This document shows positions 1 through 6,532 of a stretch of 7,090 nt of DNA, piece after piece (position 1 is the stretch's first letter; each line of letters begins with the position of its first letter). The stretch comes from Methylovirgula sp. (GTDB lineage: Bacteria; Pseudomonadota; Alphaproteobacteria; Rhizobiales; Beijerinckiaceae). The notes under the pieces are model-generated. The model saw only the letters and a program-made list of their open reading frames with translations. It did not search any database and was not told where the DNA came from. The translations under genes were made by a program, and so were the position numbers. The stretch covers positions 1 through 7,090 of the forward strand of contig JASHSW010000201.1 of assembly GCA_030038595.1 (NCBI GenBank), written 5' to 3'.

Positions 1-1
1 G

Positions 2-196
2 GCAGTCGGCACGAGCGATCCCGGCCAATCTTTTGAACCCGGGCTTGTCGTCTATTACGATCATACGGTGCCGGCGGATGCGTCGATTTTCTTGGCGCTC
101 GACCGAGCCGGGCTAAAGCCGATCGACCGCGACGTTCCCGGCGCGCCGGTCGCAACGATCATGGTCGGGCCGGCGCCCGCCGAGCCGCCTAGATAG
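2..196 (+). CDS. C-terminal end of an unrecognised protein (5' partial)
   Basis: This frame is open from the window edge for 64 codons and ends at TAG (194-196). The other two plus frames hit stops early (about 34-36 and 114-116), and codon third positions here are mostly G or C, as in the neighbouring genes, which supports real coding. The visible tail contains VVYYDHTVPADASIFLALDR and finishes with a proline/alanine-rich stretch ending PAEPPR. No membrane segment or catalytic motif is visible, and I do not recognise the family. Its last 8 bases overlap the end of the convergent acetyltransferase gene. The start and most of the protein lie outside the window, so no function is assigned. Confidence 0.6.
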   Translation, partial: AVGTSDPGQSFEPGLVVYYDHTVPADASIFLALDRAGLKPIDRDVPGAPVATIMVGPAPAEPPR

Positions 197-689
197 CGCG
201 GCTTACCCGTCCCTTCACCCCGTCGAAGGCGCCTTTGCTGAGCGCGCAATAGAGCAACCGCGCCGGATCGACCGGCCCCGGGAAGGCGAGCCTGCCTTCG
301 GGAACCGGTTCGAATCCCATACGGCCGTAATACGACATGTCGCCGACGAGAAGCACGAGGTGGTGACCGGCCGCACGCGCCGCTTCGAGCGATTTCATTA
401 CCAGCGCTTCGCCGATTCCGGCGGAGCGAAAGGCTGGTTCGACGCTGAGCGGCCCGAGCAACAGGGCGGCCTTTGCGCCGCAGCGGATCGGTGTCATCCG
501 ATTGGCGCCGACGAGCAGCCGACCGACGCGTGCCACGTAAGAAAGAGAGAGATCCGCCGCCACGCCTTCGCGCAGCCGATAGGCCGAACGCGCAAAACGG
601 CCGGGTCCGAACACCCTTTCGTCGAGTTTCTCGATCGCGGCTTGGTCGGCCGGCATTTGCGGCGCAAGAACGAGGGTGAGATCGGACAT
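189..689 (-). CDS. GNAT family N-acetyltransferase (YhbS-like)
   Basis: The 166-residue product is a single-domain GNAT enzyme, expected to move an acetyl group from acetyl-CoA to an amine of an unknown substrate in the cytoplasm. The acetyl-CoA pyrophosphate-binding motif is at residues 83-93 (VEPAFRSAGIG, with the R-x-x-G-x-G core at 88-93). A typical C-terminal GNAT strand/turn, YYGRMGF, lies at 120-126. The order (beta-rich N-terminus, LLLGPLSVEP strand, then motif A) resembles the YhbS group, and the length is normal. The ATG at 687-689 has GAGG about 9 bases upstream, supporting this start. It lies 42 bases downstream of the NUDIX gene on the same strand, so the two are probably co-transcribed. 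Substrate cannot be read from sequence. Confidence 0.88.
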   Translation of the reverse strand: MSDLTLVLAPQMPADQAAIEKLDERVFGPGRFARSAYRLREGVAADLSLSYVARVGRLLVGANRMTPIRCGAKAALLLGPLSVEPAFRSAGIGEALVMKSLEAARAAGHHLVLLVGDMSYYGRMGFEPVPEGRLAFPGPVDPARLLYCALSKGAFDGVKGRVSRAI

Positions 690-731
690 GGGCCTGAGCC
701 TCTAACATCGCGGCATCAGCGCCGCAAATGC

Positions 732-1202
732 TCACCAGACATCAGGGACGCGGATGCCGGTCAGAACCTCGGCGAGTCGCGCGCGCGTCGCCGGGCTCGC
801 ATCTTCCGGCACGGCATCGGCGGGAAAGAACCGCGCTTCGGCGATTTCAAAATTCGACTCGGAGCGCGTGAGACGAAAATCGCGCACCGCGTAGCAGGCG
901 ACATAGTCGCGCGGCGATGCCTTCGGATTGAAGAAAAGCCCGTGCAACCGCGGCGCTCCAAGAAGTTCGATGCCGCTCTCTTCGGAAAGTTCGCGCGCCA
1001 GCGCCGCCACGACCGTTTCTCCCGCCTCCACGCCGCCGCCCGGCAGGTACCAGCCGGAAACATAGGTGTGGCGAACGAGCAGCACCCGGCCTTCCGCATC
1101 GAGCACCACGCCGCGCACACCGAGCCGCAGCGGTGAACGGATGACGCTCGCATACGCCGCCAGACATGCGACGAGTCGATGCAGAGAGGCGAAGAAATCC
1201 AT
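732..1202 (-). CDS. NUDIX hydrolase
   Basis: The 156-residue product carries a perfect Nudix box (G-x5-E-x7-R-E-U-x-E-E-x-G-U) at residues 56-78, with E62, R70, E71, E74 and E75 present. These residues bind the divalent metal in enzymes that hydrolyse nucleoside diphosphate-X compounds. WYLPGGG just before the box is typical of MutT-like members. Substrate is not predictable; candidates are oxidised nucleotides, nucleotide sugars or other NDP derivatives. An in-frame ATG at 1262 would add 20 residues, but I prefer the ATG at 1200-1202. It has AGGAG 7 bases upstream, and the longer start would run across the control region of the divergent gene. The N-terminal 20 residues are mildly hydrophobic but not a clear signal peptide. 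It is the first gene of a probable two-gene unit with the acetyltransferase. Confidence 0.9.
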   Translation of the reverse strand: MDFFASLHRLVACLAAYASVIRSPLRLGVRGVVLDAEGRVLLVRHTYVSGWYLPGGGVEAGETVVAALARELSEESGIELLGAPRLHGLFFNPKASPRDYVACYAVRDFRLTRSESNFEIAEARFFPADAVPEDASPATRARLAEVLTGIRVPDVW

Positions 1203-1221
1203 GCTTGATCTCCTGCGACAG

Positions 1222-1250
1222 TTGCAAACGAACGCCGCGGCCGCTAGATT
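1222..1250 (+). promoter_or_regulatory. Candidate sigma-70-type promoter of mbfA
   Basis: A TTGCAA hexamer (1222-1227) resembles a -35 box and TAGATT (1245-1250) resembles a -10 box, with an ideal 17-base spacer. The -10 overlaps the candidate Irr box, and transcription would begin about 25 bases before the mbfA start codon. Assigned by eye only; hexamers of this quality occur by chance. Confidence 0.4.
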
Positions 1251-1263
1251 AGAACAATTCAAA
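1249..1263. promoter_or_regulatory. Candidate Irr-binding iron control element (ICE)
   Basis: The sequence TTAGAA-CAA-TTCAAA is an inverted repeat with one mismatch. It resembles the TTAGAA-N3-TTCTAA pattern I recall for the iron control element bound by Irr, the haem-responsive Fur-family regulator of Hyphomicrobiales. It lies 20 bases before the mbfA start and overlaps the proposed -10 box, so bound Irr would block transcription when iron is low. mbfA is a known Irr-repressed gene in Bradyrhizobium and Agrobacterium, which makes the location meaningful. The box is A/T-rich in very G/C-rich surroundings. Confidence 0.5.
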
Positions 1264-1272
1264 AGTAGGCCG

Positions 1273-1277
1273 GGAGG
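1273..1277 (+). promoter_or_regulatory. Ribosome binding site that sets the TTG start of mbfA
   Basis: GGAGG lies 5 bases before the TTG codon at 1283-1285 inside a purine-rich run. It supports initiation at this non-ATG codon. The next in-frame ATG (about residue 44) would remove the first iron-binding helix of the ferritin-like domain. Confidence 0.65.
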
Positions 1278-1282
1278 GAGCG

Positions 1283-2254
1283 TTGAAGCGCTTTTCGCAA
1301 CTCGACGAACGCGAGATTCTGGCAGTGGCGATCGACGCCGAGGATGACGACCGCAAGGTCTATCTTGCCTTTGCCGAAGATCTGCGCGCCCGCTACCCGG
1401 GAACCGCTGCCATGTTCGAGAACATGGCCAAAGTCGAAGCTTCGCACCACGACACGCTCTTGCAAAAATATCATGAAAAGTTCGGCCCGGACGTGCTGCC
1501 GATCCGGCGCACCGACGTGCGCGGCTTCATGAAGCGCCGGCCTGTGTGGCTGGTGCGCAATCTCCCGATTGCAAAGATCCGCCAAGAAGTCGAGATCCGC
1601 GAGGAGGAATCCTACGGCTTCTATACGAAGGCGGCGAGTCAGGCCAAAGACCCCGACGTTCGCAAGCTCTTGAGCGATCTCGCTCAGGTCGAGAAGAGCC
1701 ATGAGATCCTCGCCGCCGATATCGAAGACGAATTCCTCCCGAAGTCGGAACGCGACAAAGAACAGGGCATCGACCGGCGGATGTTCGTTCTGCAATACGT
1801 GCAGCCGGGCCTCGCCGGACTGATGGACGGCTCGGTCTCGACGCTCGCGCCGCTTTTTGCGGCGGCGTTTGCGACCCACAATACTTGGGCGACATTTCTC
1901 GTCGGTCTCGCGGCCTCGGTCGGGGCGGGCATCAGCATGGCATTCGCGGAGGCGCTCTCCGACGACGGCGCTTTGAGCGGCCGCGGCTCGCCCTGGCTGC
2001 GCGGCCCGATCTGCGGCATCATGACCGGACTAGGTGGCCTCGGCCACACTCTGCCCTATCTCGTCCCGAACAGCGTGCCGAATGCATTTCTCATTGCCAC
2101 CGCAATCTCCAGTTTCGTCGTCTTCGTCGAGCTTTGGCTCATCGCGTGGGTGCGAGCGCATTACATGGACACGCCGCTTCTCCAGGCGATCTTTCAGATC
2201 GTGCTCGGCGGCATCATCGTGCTCACCGCTGGCATCCTCATCGGCAACGCCTGA
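1283..2254 (+). CDS. mbfA: Membrane-bound ferritin MbfA (ferritin-like/VIT1 iron exporter)
   Basis: The 323-residue product has a cytoplasmic ferritin-like (rubrerythrin/erythrin-vacuolar type) domain at about residues 1-155, joined to a VIT1-like transporter domain at about 170-322. Di-iron ligand candidates are E20, the E52-x-x-H55 motif, glutamates in the EIREEES stretch (104-109), and a second ExxH at E137-H140. Five hydrophobic segments follow at roughly 175-197, 203-225, 241-261, 267-290 and 300-322. This architecture and length match MbfA of Bradyrhizobium and Agrobacterium, an inner-membrane iron exporter protecting against iron and peroxide stress. Translation starts at TTG, preceded by GGAGG, and the resulting N-terminus (MKRFSQLDEREILAVAI) fits the family. 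It is probably repressed by Irr at low iron through the upstream palindrome, and it leads a cluster with the phosphoesterase gene 24 bases on. Confidence 0.93.
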   Translation: MKRFSQLDEREILAVAIDAEDDDRKVYLAFAEDLRARYPGTAAMFENMAKVEASHHDTLLQKYHEKFGPDVLPIRRTDVRGFMKRRPVWLVRNLPIAKIRQEVEIREEESYGFYTKAASQAKDPDVRKLLSDLAQVEKSHEILAADIEDEFLPKSERDKEQGIDRRMFVLQYVQPGLAGLMDGSVSTLAPLFAAAFATHNTWATFLVGLAASVGAGISMAFAEALSDDGALSGRGSPWLRGPICGIMTGLGGLGHTLPYLVPNSVPNAFLIATAISSFVVFVELWLIAWVRAHYMDTPLLQAIFQIVLGGIIVLTAGILIGNA

Positions 2255-2278
2255 CGGCGCGGCGGGGACGCCGCGTCG

Positions 2279-3163
2279 ATGAGCCTCCTCCTGGCGCATT
2301 TGTCCGACGCGCATATCGGCCCGATGCCGCGCCCGCGCCGGCGCGAGCTCTTCGGCAAACGACTCACCGGCTACGTCAATTGGACGCGCGGCCGGCACCT
2401 CATCCATGACATGGAGGTGCTCGCAGGCCTCGTCGCCGATCTCGAGGCGCGGCGCCCCGATCATGTCGCGATGACCGGCGACATCTTGAACATCGGCCTT
2501 AAAGCGGAATATCCGCTCGCCCGCGCCTGGCTCGAAACGCTCGGAGACCCACGCGAGGTGAGCTTCGTCCCCGGCAATCACGATGCCTATATGCGCGCAA
2601 CGATGCCGGAGCTTTCCGCAACCTTCGCGCCGTGGATCACCGGAGATTCGGGCGCCGCGTCCTATCCCTATCTGCGCGTGCGCGGCAATGTCGCTTTGGT
2701 CGGCCTCTCTTCGGCGGTGCCGACGCCGCCGTTCATCGCGTCGGGGCGGCTCGGGCGCCGCCAATGCGAAGCTTGCGCGGGGCTGCTCAGCAAATGTGCC
2801 AGGGAAGGACTCGTGCGCGTGGTTATGATCCATCATCCGCCCTATCGCGGCGGCGCGAGGTTGGGGCGCATGCTCTCCGACGCCGACCTCTTCGAGGCCA
2901 TGATCCGCCAAGCCGGTGCCGAGCTGGTGATCCACGGCCATAATCATTGCCTCTCGGTCGTGCATTTGGAAGGGCCGACGCGCAAGGTGCCGGTCGTCGG
3001 CGTCGCTTCGGCCTCGGCGCTGCGCGGCGCCGCCGAACGCCGTGCCGGCTATAATCTCTTCGAGATCGACGGCACGACTAAGGAACCGCGCATCACCGCG
3101 CGCATGCGCGGGCTTCTGCCGGGCGGGCGCAGCATCGGCGATCTTCGCCCGATTGCGCTTTGA
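2279..3163 (+). CDS. Calcineurin-like metallophosphoesterase
   Basis: The 294-residue soluble protein has the full metal-site signature of the calcineurin-like superfamily: D10-x-H12, G67-D68 followed by N71, GNHD at 99-102, H184/H185 in the IHHPP stretch, and GHNH at 220-223. Members hydrolyse phosphomonoesters or diesters using two metal ions. The overall form resembles the CpdA-like (COG1409) cyclic-nucleotide phosphodiesterase group, but the substrate cannot be assigned from motifs. The ATG at 2279-2281 lies 24 bases after the mbfA stop with only a weak G-rich ribosome site. The first strand (LLLAHLSDAHIG) begins immediately, so no start further upstream is needed. The glyoxalase II gene follows after 15 bases, suggesting co-transcription of all three. 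A role in iron or aldehyde stress would be inference from neighbours only. Confidence 0.9.
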   Translation: MSLLLAHLSDAHIGPMPRPRRRELFGKRLTGYVNWTRGRHLIHDMEVLAGLVADLEARRPDHVAMTGDILNIGLKAEYPLARAWLETLGDPREVSFVPGNHDAYMRATMPELSATFAPWITGDSGAASYPYLRVRGNVALVGLSSAVPTPPFIASGRLGRRQCEACAGLLSKCAREGLVRVVMIHHPPYRGGARLGRMLSDADLFEAMIRQAGAELVIHGHNHCLSVVHLEGPTRKVPVVGVASASALRGAAERRAGYNLFEIDGTTKEPRITARMRGLLPGGRSIGDLRPIAL

Positions 3164-3178
3164 CGCGGGGCCGCCTCC

Positions 3179-3949
3179 ATGCGCCTTGAAATCCGCGAGT
3201 TCCTTTGTCTGAAAGACAACATCGGCGTGCTCGTTTACGCGCCCGAGACCGGCGCGACAGCTGCGATCGATGCGCCTGACGCCGAGCCCATCCTGGCTGC
3301 GCTCCGGAAAGAGAACTGGACGCTGACCGACATCCTCGTCACCCATCATCACGCCGATCATGTGCAAGGGATCGACCGGCTCAGATCCGTTTTCCCTGGC
3401 GCGCGCGTGACCGGCCCGGCGCGCGAGGCGACGGCGATCGGCTGCCTCGATCGCCAAGTCGAGGACGGCGACACGATCAACCTCGGGCCGCACGCCGCCA
3501 AGGTAATCGCCGTGCCGGGGCACACGCTCGGCCATGTCGCCTATTGGTTCGAGCCGGACGCCGTACTCTTTGCCGGCGATACGCTCTTTGCGATGGGGTG
3601 CGGACGACCGTTCGAGACTTCGCCGGCGACGCTTTACCGATCCCTGCTGAAGCTCGCGGCGCTGCCCGAGGCGACGCGGATCTATTGCGGGCACGAATAT
3701 ACGCTCGCCAACGCCCGTTTCGCCTTGAGCGTCGATCCGCGCAACGAAGCTTTGCGACGTCGCGCCGAGGCAGTCGCGGCGCAGCGCGCCGAAGGTCGCC
3801 TGACGCTTCCGACCGAACTTCGGCTCGAGCGCGCGACCAATCCTTTCCTGCGTGTCGCGGAACCGGACATCCAGGCAAGCCTCGGTCTTTCGGGCGCGGA
3901 CCCAGCCGAGGTTTTCGCGGCGCTTCGCGAACGCAAAAACAGGGCATGA
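3179..3949 (+). CDS. gloB: Hydroxyacylglutathione hydrolase (glyoxalase II)
   Basis: The 256-residue metallo-beta-lactamase-fold enzyme is expected to hydrolyse S-lactoylglutathione to D-lactate and glutathione, the second step of methylglyoxal detoxification in the cytoplasm. The metal-binding THHHADH motif is at residues 55-61 (H56, H58, D60, H61). Further ligands are H115 (GHTLGH), D134 (AGDTLF) and H172 (CGHEYT). The family-specific GCGRPFE segment (140-146) and the C-terminal HAGH domain with NPFLR (221-225) separate it from generic beta-lactamase-fold hydrolases and favour true glyoxalase II. Length matches the family. It starts 15 bases after the metallophosphoesterase gene and is the last gene of the cluster. 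No glyoxalase I gene is in the window. Confidence 0.95.
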   Translation: MRLEIREFLCLKDNIGVLVYAPETGATAAIDAPDAEPILAALRKENWTLTDILVTHHHADHVQGIDRLRSVFPGARVTGPAREATAIGCLDRQVEDGDTINLGPHAAKVIAVPGHTLGHVAYWFEPDAVLFAGDTLFAMGCGRPFETSPATLYRSLLKLAALPEATRIYCGHEYTLANARFALSVDPRNEALRRRAEAVAAQRAEGRLTLPTELRLERATNPFLRVAEPDIQASLGLSGADPAEVFAALRERKNRA

Positions 3950-4079
3950 GCGGCGCCGATCCGCAGCTTGGCCGAGGGCCGCGTTTTCCACGAAAGATCG
4001 ATGATAAACAGGTTCTTAACGCGGTGCTGCTAGCTGTCCGGCGTCGCCCGCAATCTGCCGACACCCTCCGAGGTCACCT

Positions 4080-5810
4080 ATGCCGCTCCCGCGCGATCCT
4101 GCCGCCGATGCGTCACCGCCCTACCTGCTGCCGGATCCGCGCGCCATTCTCAATTCGATCGGCGAAGCGGTCTATGATTGGGACATCGTCAGCGACCAGC
4201 TCACCTTCGGGCCGAATACCGCCGATATTGCGGATTTCGCCGAGTTCGCCGAACTCGCTTCCGGGCGTGCCTATGCCGAACGTCTCGCGCCGGAAAGCCC
4301 GAGCTCCCGCTTCGAAGCGGTCATGTCCTCGCCAGAACGCGATCTCGGGCGCGGCGTCTCCTATAAAGTCATCTATGGGCTCGTAAGCGCAACAAATGAG
4401 CGGCCCGGCCGCAGCAAAATCGTCTGGATCGAAGACACCGGCCGTTGGTTCGCCGGCTCCGACACGCGGCCAGCGCGGGCGCACGGCCTCGTCCGCGTCA
4501 TCACCGACCGCTACGAGGCCGAACGCCGGCTCGCCCGCCAATCGCGCTACGACGCCTTGACCGGCGCGCTCAACCGCGCGCATTTCATCGAACATATCGC
4601 CAGCGTGTTGCCGGAATGCATGCGCAAGGGCGGCTGCCATGCGATCCTACTTGCCGGAATCGACAATCTCGCCGTTCTCAACGACGCCTACGGTTATGAC
4701 GTCGGGGACGAACTCATCGCAGCGGTCGCCGACCGGCTGCGCAGCGAGATGCGCACCAGCGACTTGATCGCCCGTTACGCCGGCAACAAATTCGCGCTTT
4801 TTCTCGATGCGTGTAACAGCGAGCAGATGAACATGGCGGCGGCGCGTTTCCTCGCCAGCGTCGAGGCGGCGCCGCTCGTGACCCAGGTTGGGAAAATCGC
4901 GGCTTTGCTGCGCATCGGCGGAGTCGTCATCCCGCAACAGGGGCGCAGCGCGCAAGCCGCGCTTCACCATGCCGAGGAAGCGCTCGCCGCGACGCGGCGC
5001 TCGGGCGGCAACAGTTTCGTCGCCTATACCCCGAGCCTGGTGCGCGATGAGAAGCGGCTTAGCATTCTGCATGCATCGGAGGAGATCGTCGCGGCGCTCA
5101 ATGCGGCGCGGATTACGCTCGCGCTACAGCCCGTGGTCTTTGCCAAGGGCGGCGGCGTCGCCTTCTATGAGGCGCTGGCCCGCCTGACGGCCGAGGATGG
5201 GCGGGCCGTTCTGCCGGCCGATATTTTCCCGGTGGCGGAAAAGACCGGGCTGGTGCGACTCATCGACCACCGCATGCTCGAACTCGTCGTTGCCGAGCTT
5301 GCCAGGGATGCGTCGCTGCGCATCGCCATCAACGCCTCGGGGGCGACCGTACTCGACGTTCATTGGCCGGACAGATTGCGCGCTGCCTGCGCCGTTTCAC
5401 CCGATGTTGCGGGGCGGCTGATCGTCGAAATCACCGAGACCTGCGCGATCGCCGATCTTGAAGCGACCGGCCGCGCGATCGCCGCCATGCAAGCCTGCGG
5501 CGTCAAAGTGGCGATGGATGACTTTGGTTCCGGCCACACCTCGTTTCGCAATTTGCGCAATTTGCGCGTCGATCTCTTGAAGATCGATGGCGCCTTTATC
5601 CAGAACCTGGCGCGATCGGAGGATGATCGGTTCTTCGTCCGCACGCTCGTCGATCTCGCCCGCCACCTCGAGATCCCGGTCGTCGCGGAATGGGTGGAGG
5701 ATGCGGAATCCGCGGCGATCCTAACCAACTGGGGTGTCGATTATTTTCAGGGCCTCCATTTCGGGGAACCCCGCTTGGCCGGCGGATTGGTGTCCGCCGC
5801 CGTCGCATAG
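4080..5810 (+). CDS. PAS-like/degenerate GGDEF/EAL protein, predicted c-di-GMP phosphodiesterase
   Basis: The 576-residue protein has no evident signal peptide or membrane segment, so it is probably cytoplasmic. Residues about 22-146 look like a PAS sensor (SIGEAVYDWDIVSDQLTFG at the start). Residues about 152-318 form a GGDEF domain whose active-site motif is AGNKF (234-238), so cyclase activity is unlikely. The upstream RxxD inhibitory-site pattern (R225, D228) is kept. The EAL domain (about 330-570) keeps the catalytic set: E364 (EAL), N418, E450, D480-D481, K501, E537 and Q557, with the spacing between N418 and Q557 matching active enzymes such as RocR. The usual EGVE motif reads EWVE (537-540). 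It should therefore hydrolyse c-di-GMP to pGpG, perhaps tuned by the PAS and GGDEF parts. The ATG has GAGG 6 bases upstream. It sits alone after a 130-base gap and converges on phaR. Confidence 0.92.
   Translation: MPLPRDPAADASPPYLLPDPRAILNSIGEAVYDWDIVSDQLTFGPNTADIADFAEFAELASGRAYAERLAPESPSSRFEAVMSSPERDLGRGVSYKVIYGLVSATNERPGRSKIVWIEDTGRWFAGSDTRPARAHGLVRVITDRYEAERRLARQSRYDALTGALNRAHFIEHIASVLPECMRKGGCHAILLAGIDNLAVLNDAYGYDVGDELIAAVADRLRSEMRTSDLIARYAGNKFALFLDACNSEQMNMAAARFLASVEAAPLVTQVGKIAALLRIGGVVIPQQGRSAQAALHHAEEALAATRRSGGNSFVAYTPSLVRDEKRLSILHASEEIVAALNAARITLALQPVVFAKGGGVAFYEALARLTAEDGRAVLPADIFPVAEKTGLVRLIDHRMLELVVAELARDASLRIAINASGATVLDVHWPDRLRAACAVSPDVAGRLIVEITETCAIADLEATGRAIAAMQACGVKVAMDDFGSGHTSFRNLRNLRVDLLKIDGAFIQNLARSEDDRFFVRTLVDLARHLEIPVVAEWVEDAESAAILTNWGVDYFQGLHFGEPRLAGGLVSAAVA
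5547..5567 (+). repeat. Short tandem repeat inside the EAL coding region
   Basis: Two perfect copies of the 9-mer CGCAATTTG (5547-5555 and 5556-5564) are followed by CGC. They encode the repeated residues RNL-RNL-R between DDFGSG and LKID. Distance between the catalytic D480 and K501 is the normal 21 residues, so the repeat has not inserted extra length into the domain. Confidence 0.6.
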
Positions 5811-5829
5811 CTGCGGCACCGCGCCGCGC

Positions 5830-6432
5830 TCACTCCTTCGGGGTGAGCCCATCCAGCCTTTTTTGCAACTCATCGAGCTGGCGCTTCATCTCGTCGAGAT
5901 CCGATTTGGCTCCGGCCTCAGCCTGCGTTTCCGGCGACTTTTCGGATGGTGTCGTCAGCGCCGTTCCGAAGGGCGAAAACATCGACAAGGCCTGACTGAA
6001 GATGGCCATATTCTTACGGGCCTGTTCCTCGAGCGAGCCGAACATCTGCCGGGTCGGACCGGTGGCGAAGGCGCTGGCGAATTGCTCTCGGAACTTCTGC
6101 TGGTCGTTGGTGAGCTTGTCGATCGTGAATTCCAGATAGCTTGGCACCAGCATTTGCATGCTATCGCCATAGAAGCGGATCAATTGCCGCAGAAAGGTGA
6201 TCGGCAGGAGGGCCTGTCCGTTCTTTCCTTCCTGCTCGAAAATGATCTGGGTCAGCACCGAGCGGGTGATTTCTTCGCCGGTTTTGGCGTCGTAAACGAC
6301 GAAATCCTCGCCCTTCTTCACCATATCGGCGAGATCTTCGAGGGTCACATAGGCGCTCGTCCCGGTATTGTAGAGACGCCGGTTGGCGTATTTCTTGATC
6401 GTGATGGGTTGCTTCTCGTTGGTCATGTCCAT
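5830..6432 (-). CDS. phaR: Polyhydroxyalkanoate synthesis repressor PhaR
   Basis: The 200-residue product starts with the hallmark PHB/PHA accumulation regulator DNA-binding domain at about residues 12-70, including IKKYANRRLYNT and YVTLEDLADMV. A PHB_acc domain follows at about 75-115 (LPITFLRQLIRFYGDSMQ), then a variable linker and a charged, probably coiled-coil tail (178-196). In relatives, PhaR represses phasin and other PHA genes until it is titrated by PHA granules; the Sinorhizobium homologue is called AniA. Start choice is uncertain. I prefer the ATG at 6430-6432, with AGGG 5 bases upstream. ATGs at 6453 and 6426 are also in frame, but the 6453 one has its GGAGG about 15 bases away, which is too far. 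It is transcribed divergently from the thiolase gene and ends 19 bases from the stop of the convergent EAL gene. Confidence 0.95.
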   Translation of the reverse strand: MDMTNEKQPITIKKYANRRLYNTGTSAYVTLEDLADMVKKGEDFVVYDAKTGEEITRSVLTQIIFEQEGKNGQALLPITFLRQLIRFYGDSMQMLVPSYLEFTIDKLTNDQQKFREQFASAFATGPTRQMFGSLEEQARKNMAIFSQALSMFSPFGTALTTPSEKSPETQAEAGAKSDLDEMKRQLDELQKRLDGLTPKE

Positions 6433-6468
6433 CAAAACCCTATTCTGAGGCATGCTTCGGGAGCGCGA

Positions 6469-6480
6469 CCTCCGCGGAGG
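6469..6480. repeat. Perfect 12-base palindrome upstream of phaR
   Basis: CCTCCGCGGAGG is a perfect inverted repeat with no spacer, 37 bases before the preferred phaR start. It could be an operator or a short hairpin in the phaR leader. On the minus strand it supplies a GGAGG, but about 15 bases before the most upstream ATG, so it is not a good ribosome site. Palindromes of this G/C content arise by chance more often in such genomes. Confidence 0.5.
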
Positions 6481-6532
6481 ACCATAAGCGTTTTATTGCT
6501 CTGCGAAAACCGAAATTCTCGGCGGGGCGGCG

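Noticed and set aside
61..735. A 224-codon minus-strand open frame overlapping the acetyltransferase in another frame
   Set aside because: Arginine-rich shadow translation; the GNAT frame has the acetyl-CoA motif and a ribosome site.
360..1136. A 258-codon plus-strand open frame over the GNAT and NUDIX genes
   Set aside because: It is opposite two well-supported minus-strand genes, rich in Arg/His, and has no domain or convincing ribosome site.
3970..3987. GGCC-GAG-GGCC hairpin followed by GCGTTTT after gloB as a terminator
   Set aside because: A 4-bp stem with a 3-base loop and only four T residues is too weak to call, though its position after the cluster is reasonable.
2030..3991. A 653-codon open frame on the minus strand, antisense to the phosphoesterase and gloB genes
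   Set aside because: Both plus-strand genes carry complete catalytic motifs. Long antisense frames are common opposite G/C-rich genes, and the translation is arginine/histidine-rich with no recognisable domain.
3984..4008. TTTTCC and GATAAA as a promoter for the EAL gene
   Set aside because: Spacer is about 13 bases and both hexamers are poor; no confident promoter can be named in this 130-base gap.
5813..5827. GCGGC/GCCGC hairpin between the convergent EAL and phaR genes as a terminator
   Set aside because: Only 5 base pairs with a 5-base loop and no T-run on either strand; such short hairpins are expected by chance at this G/C content.
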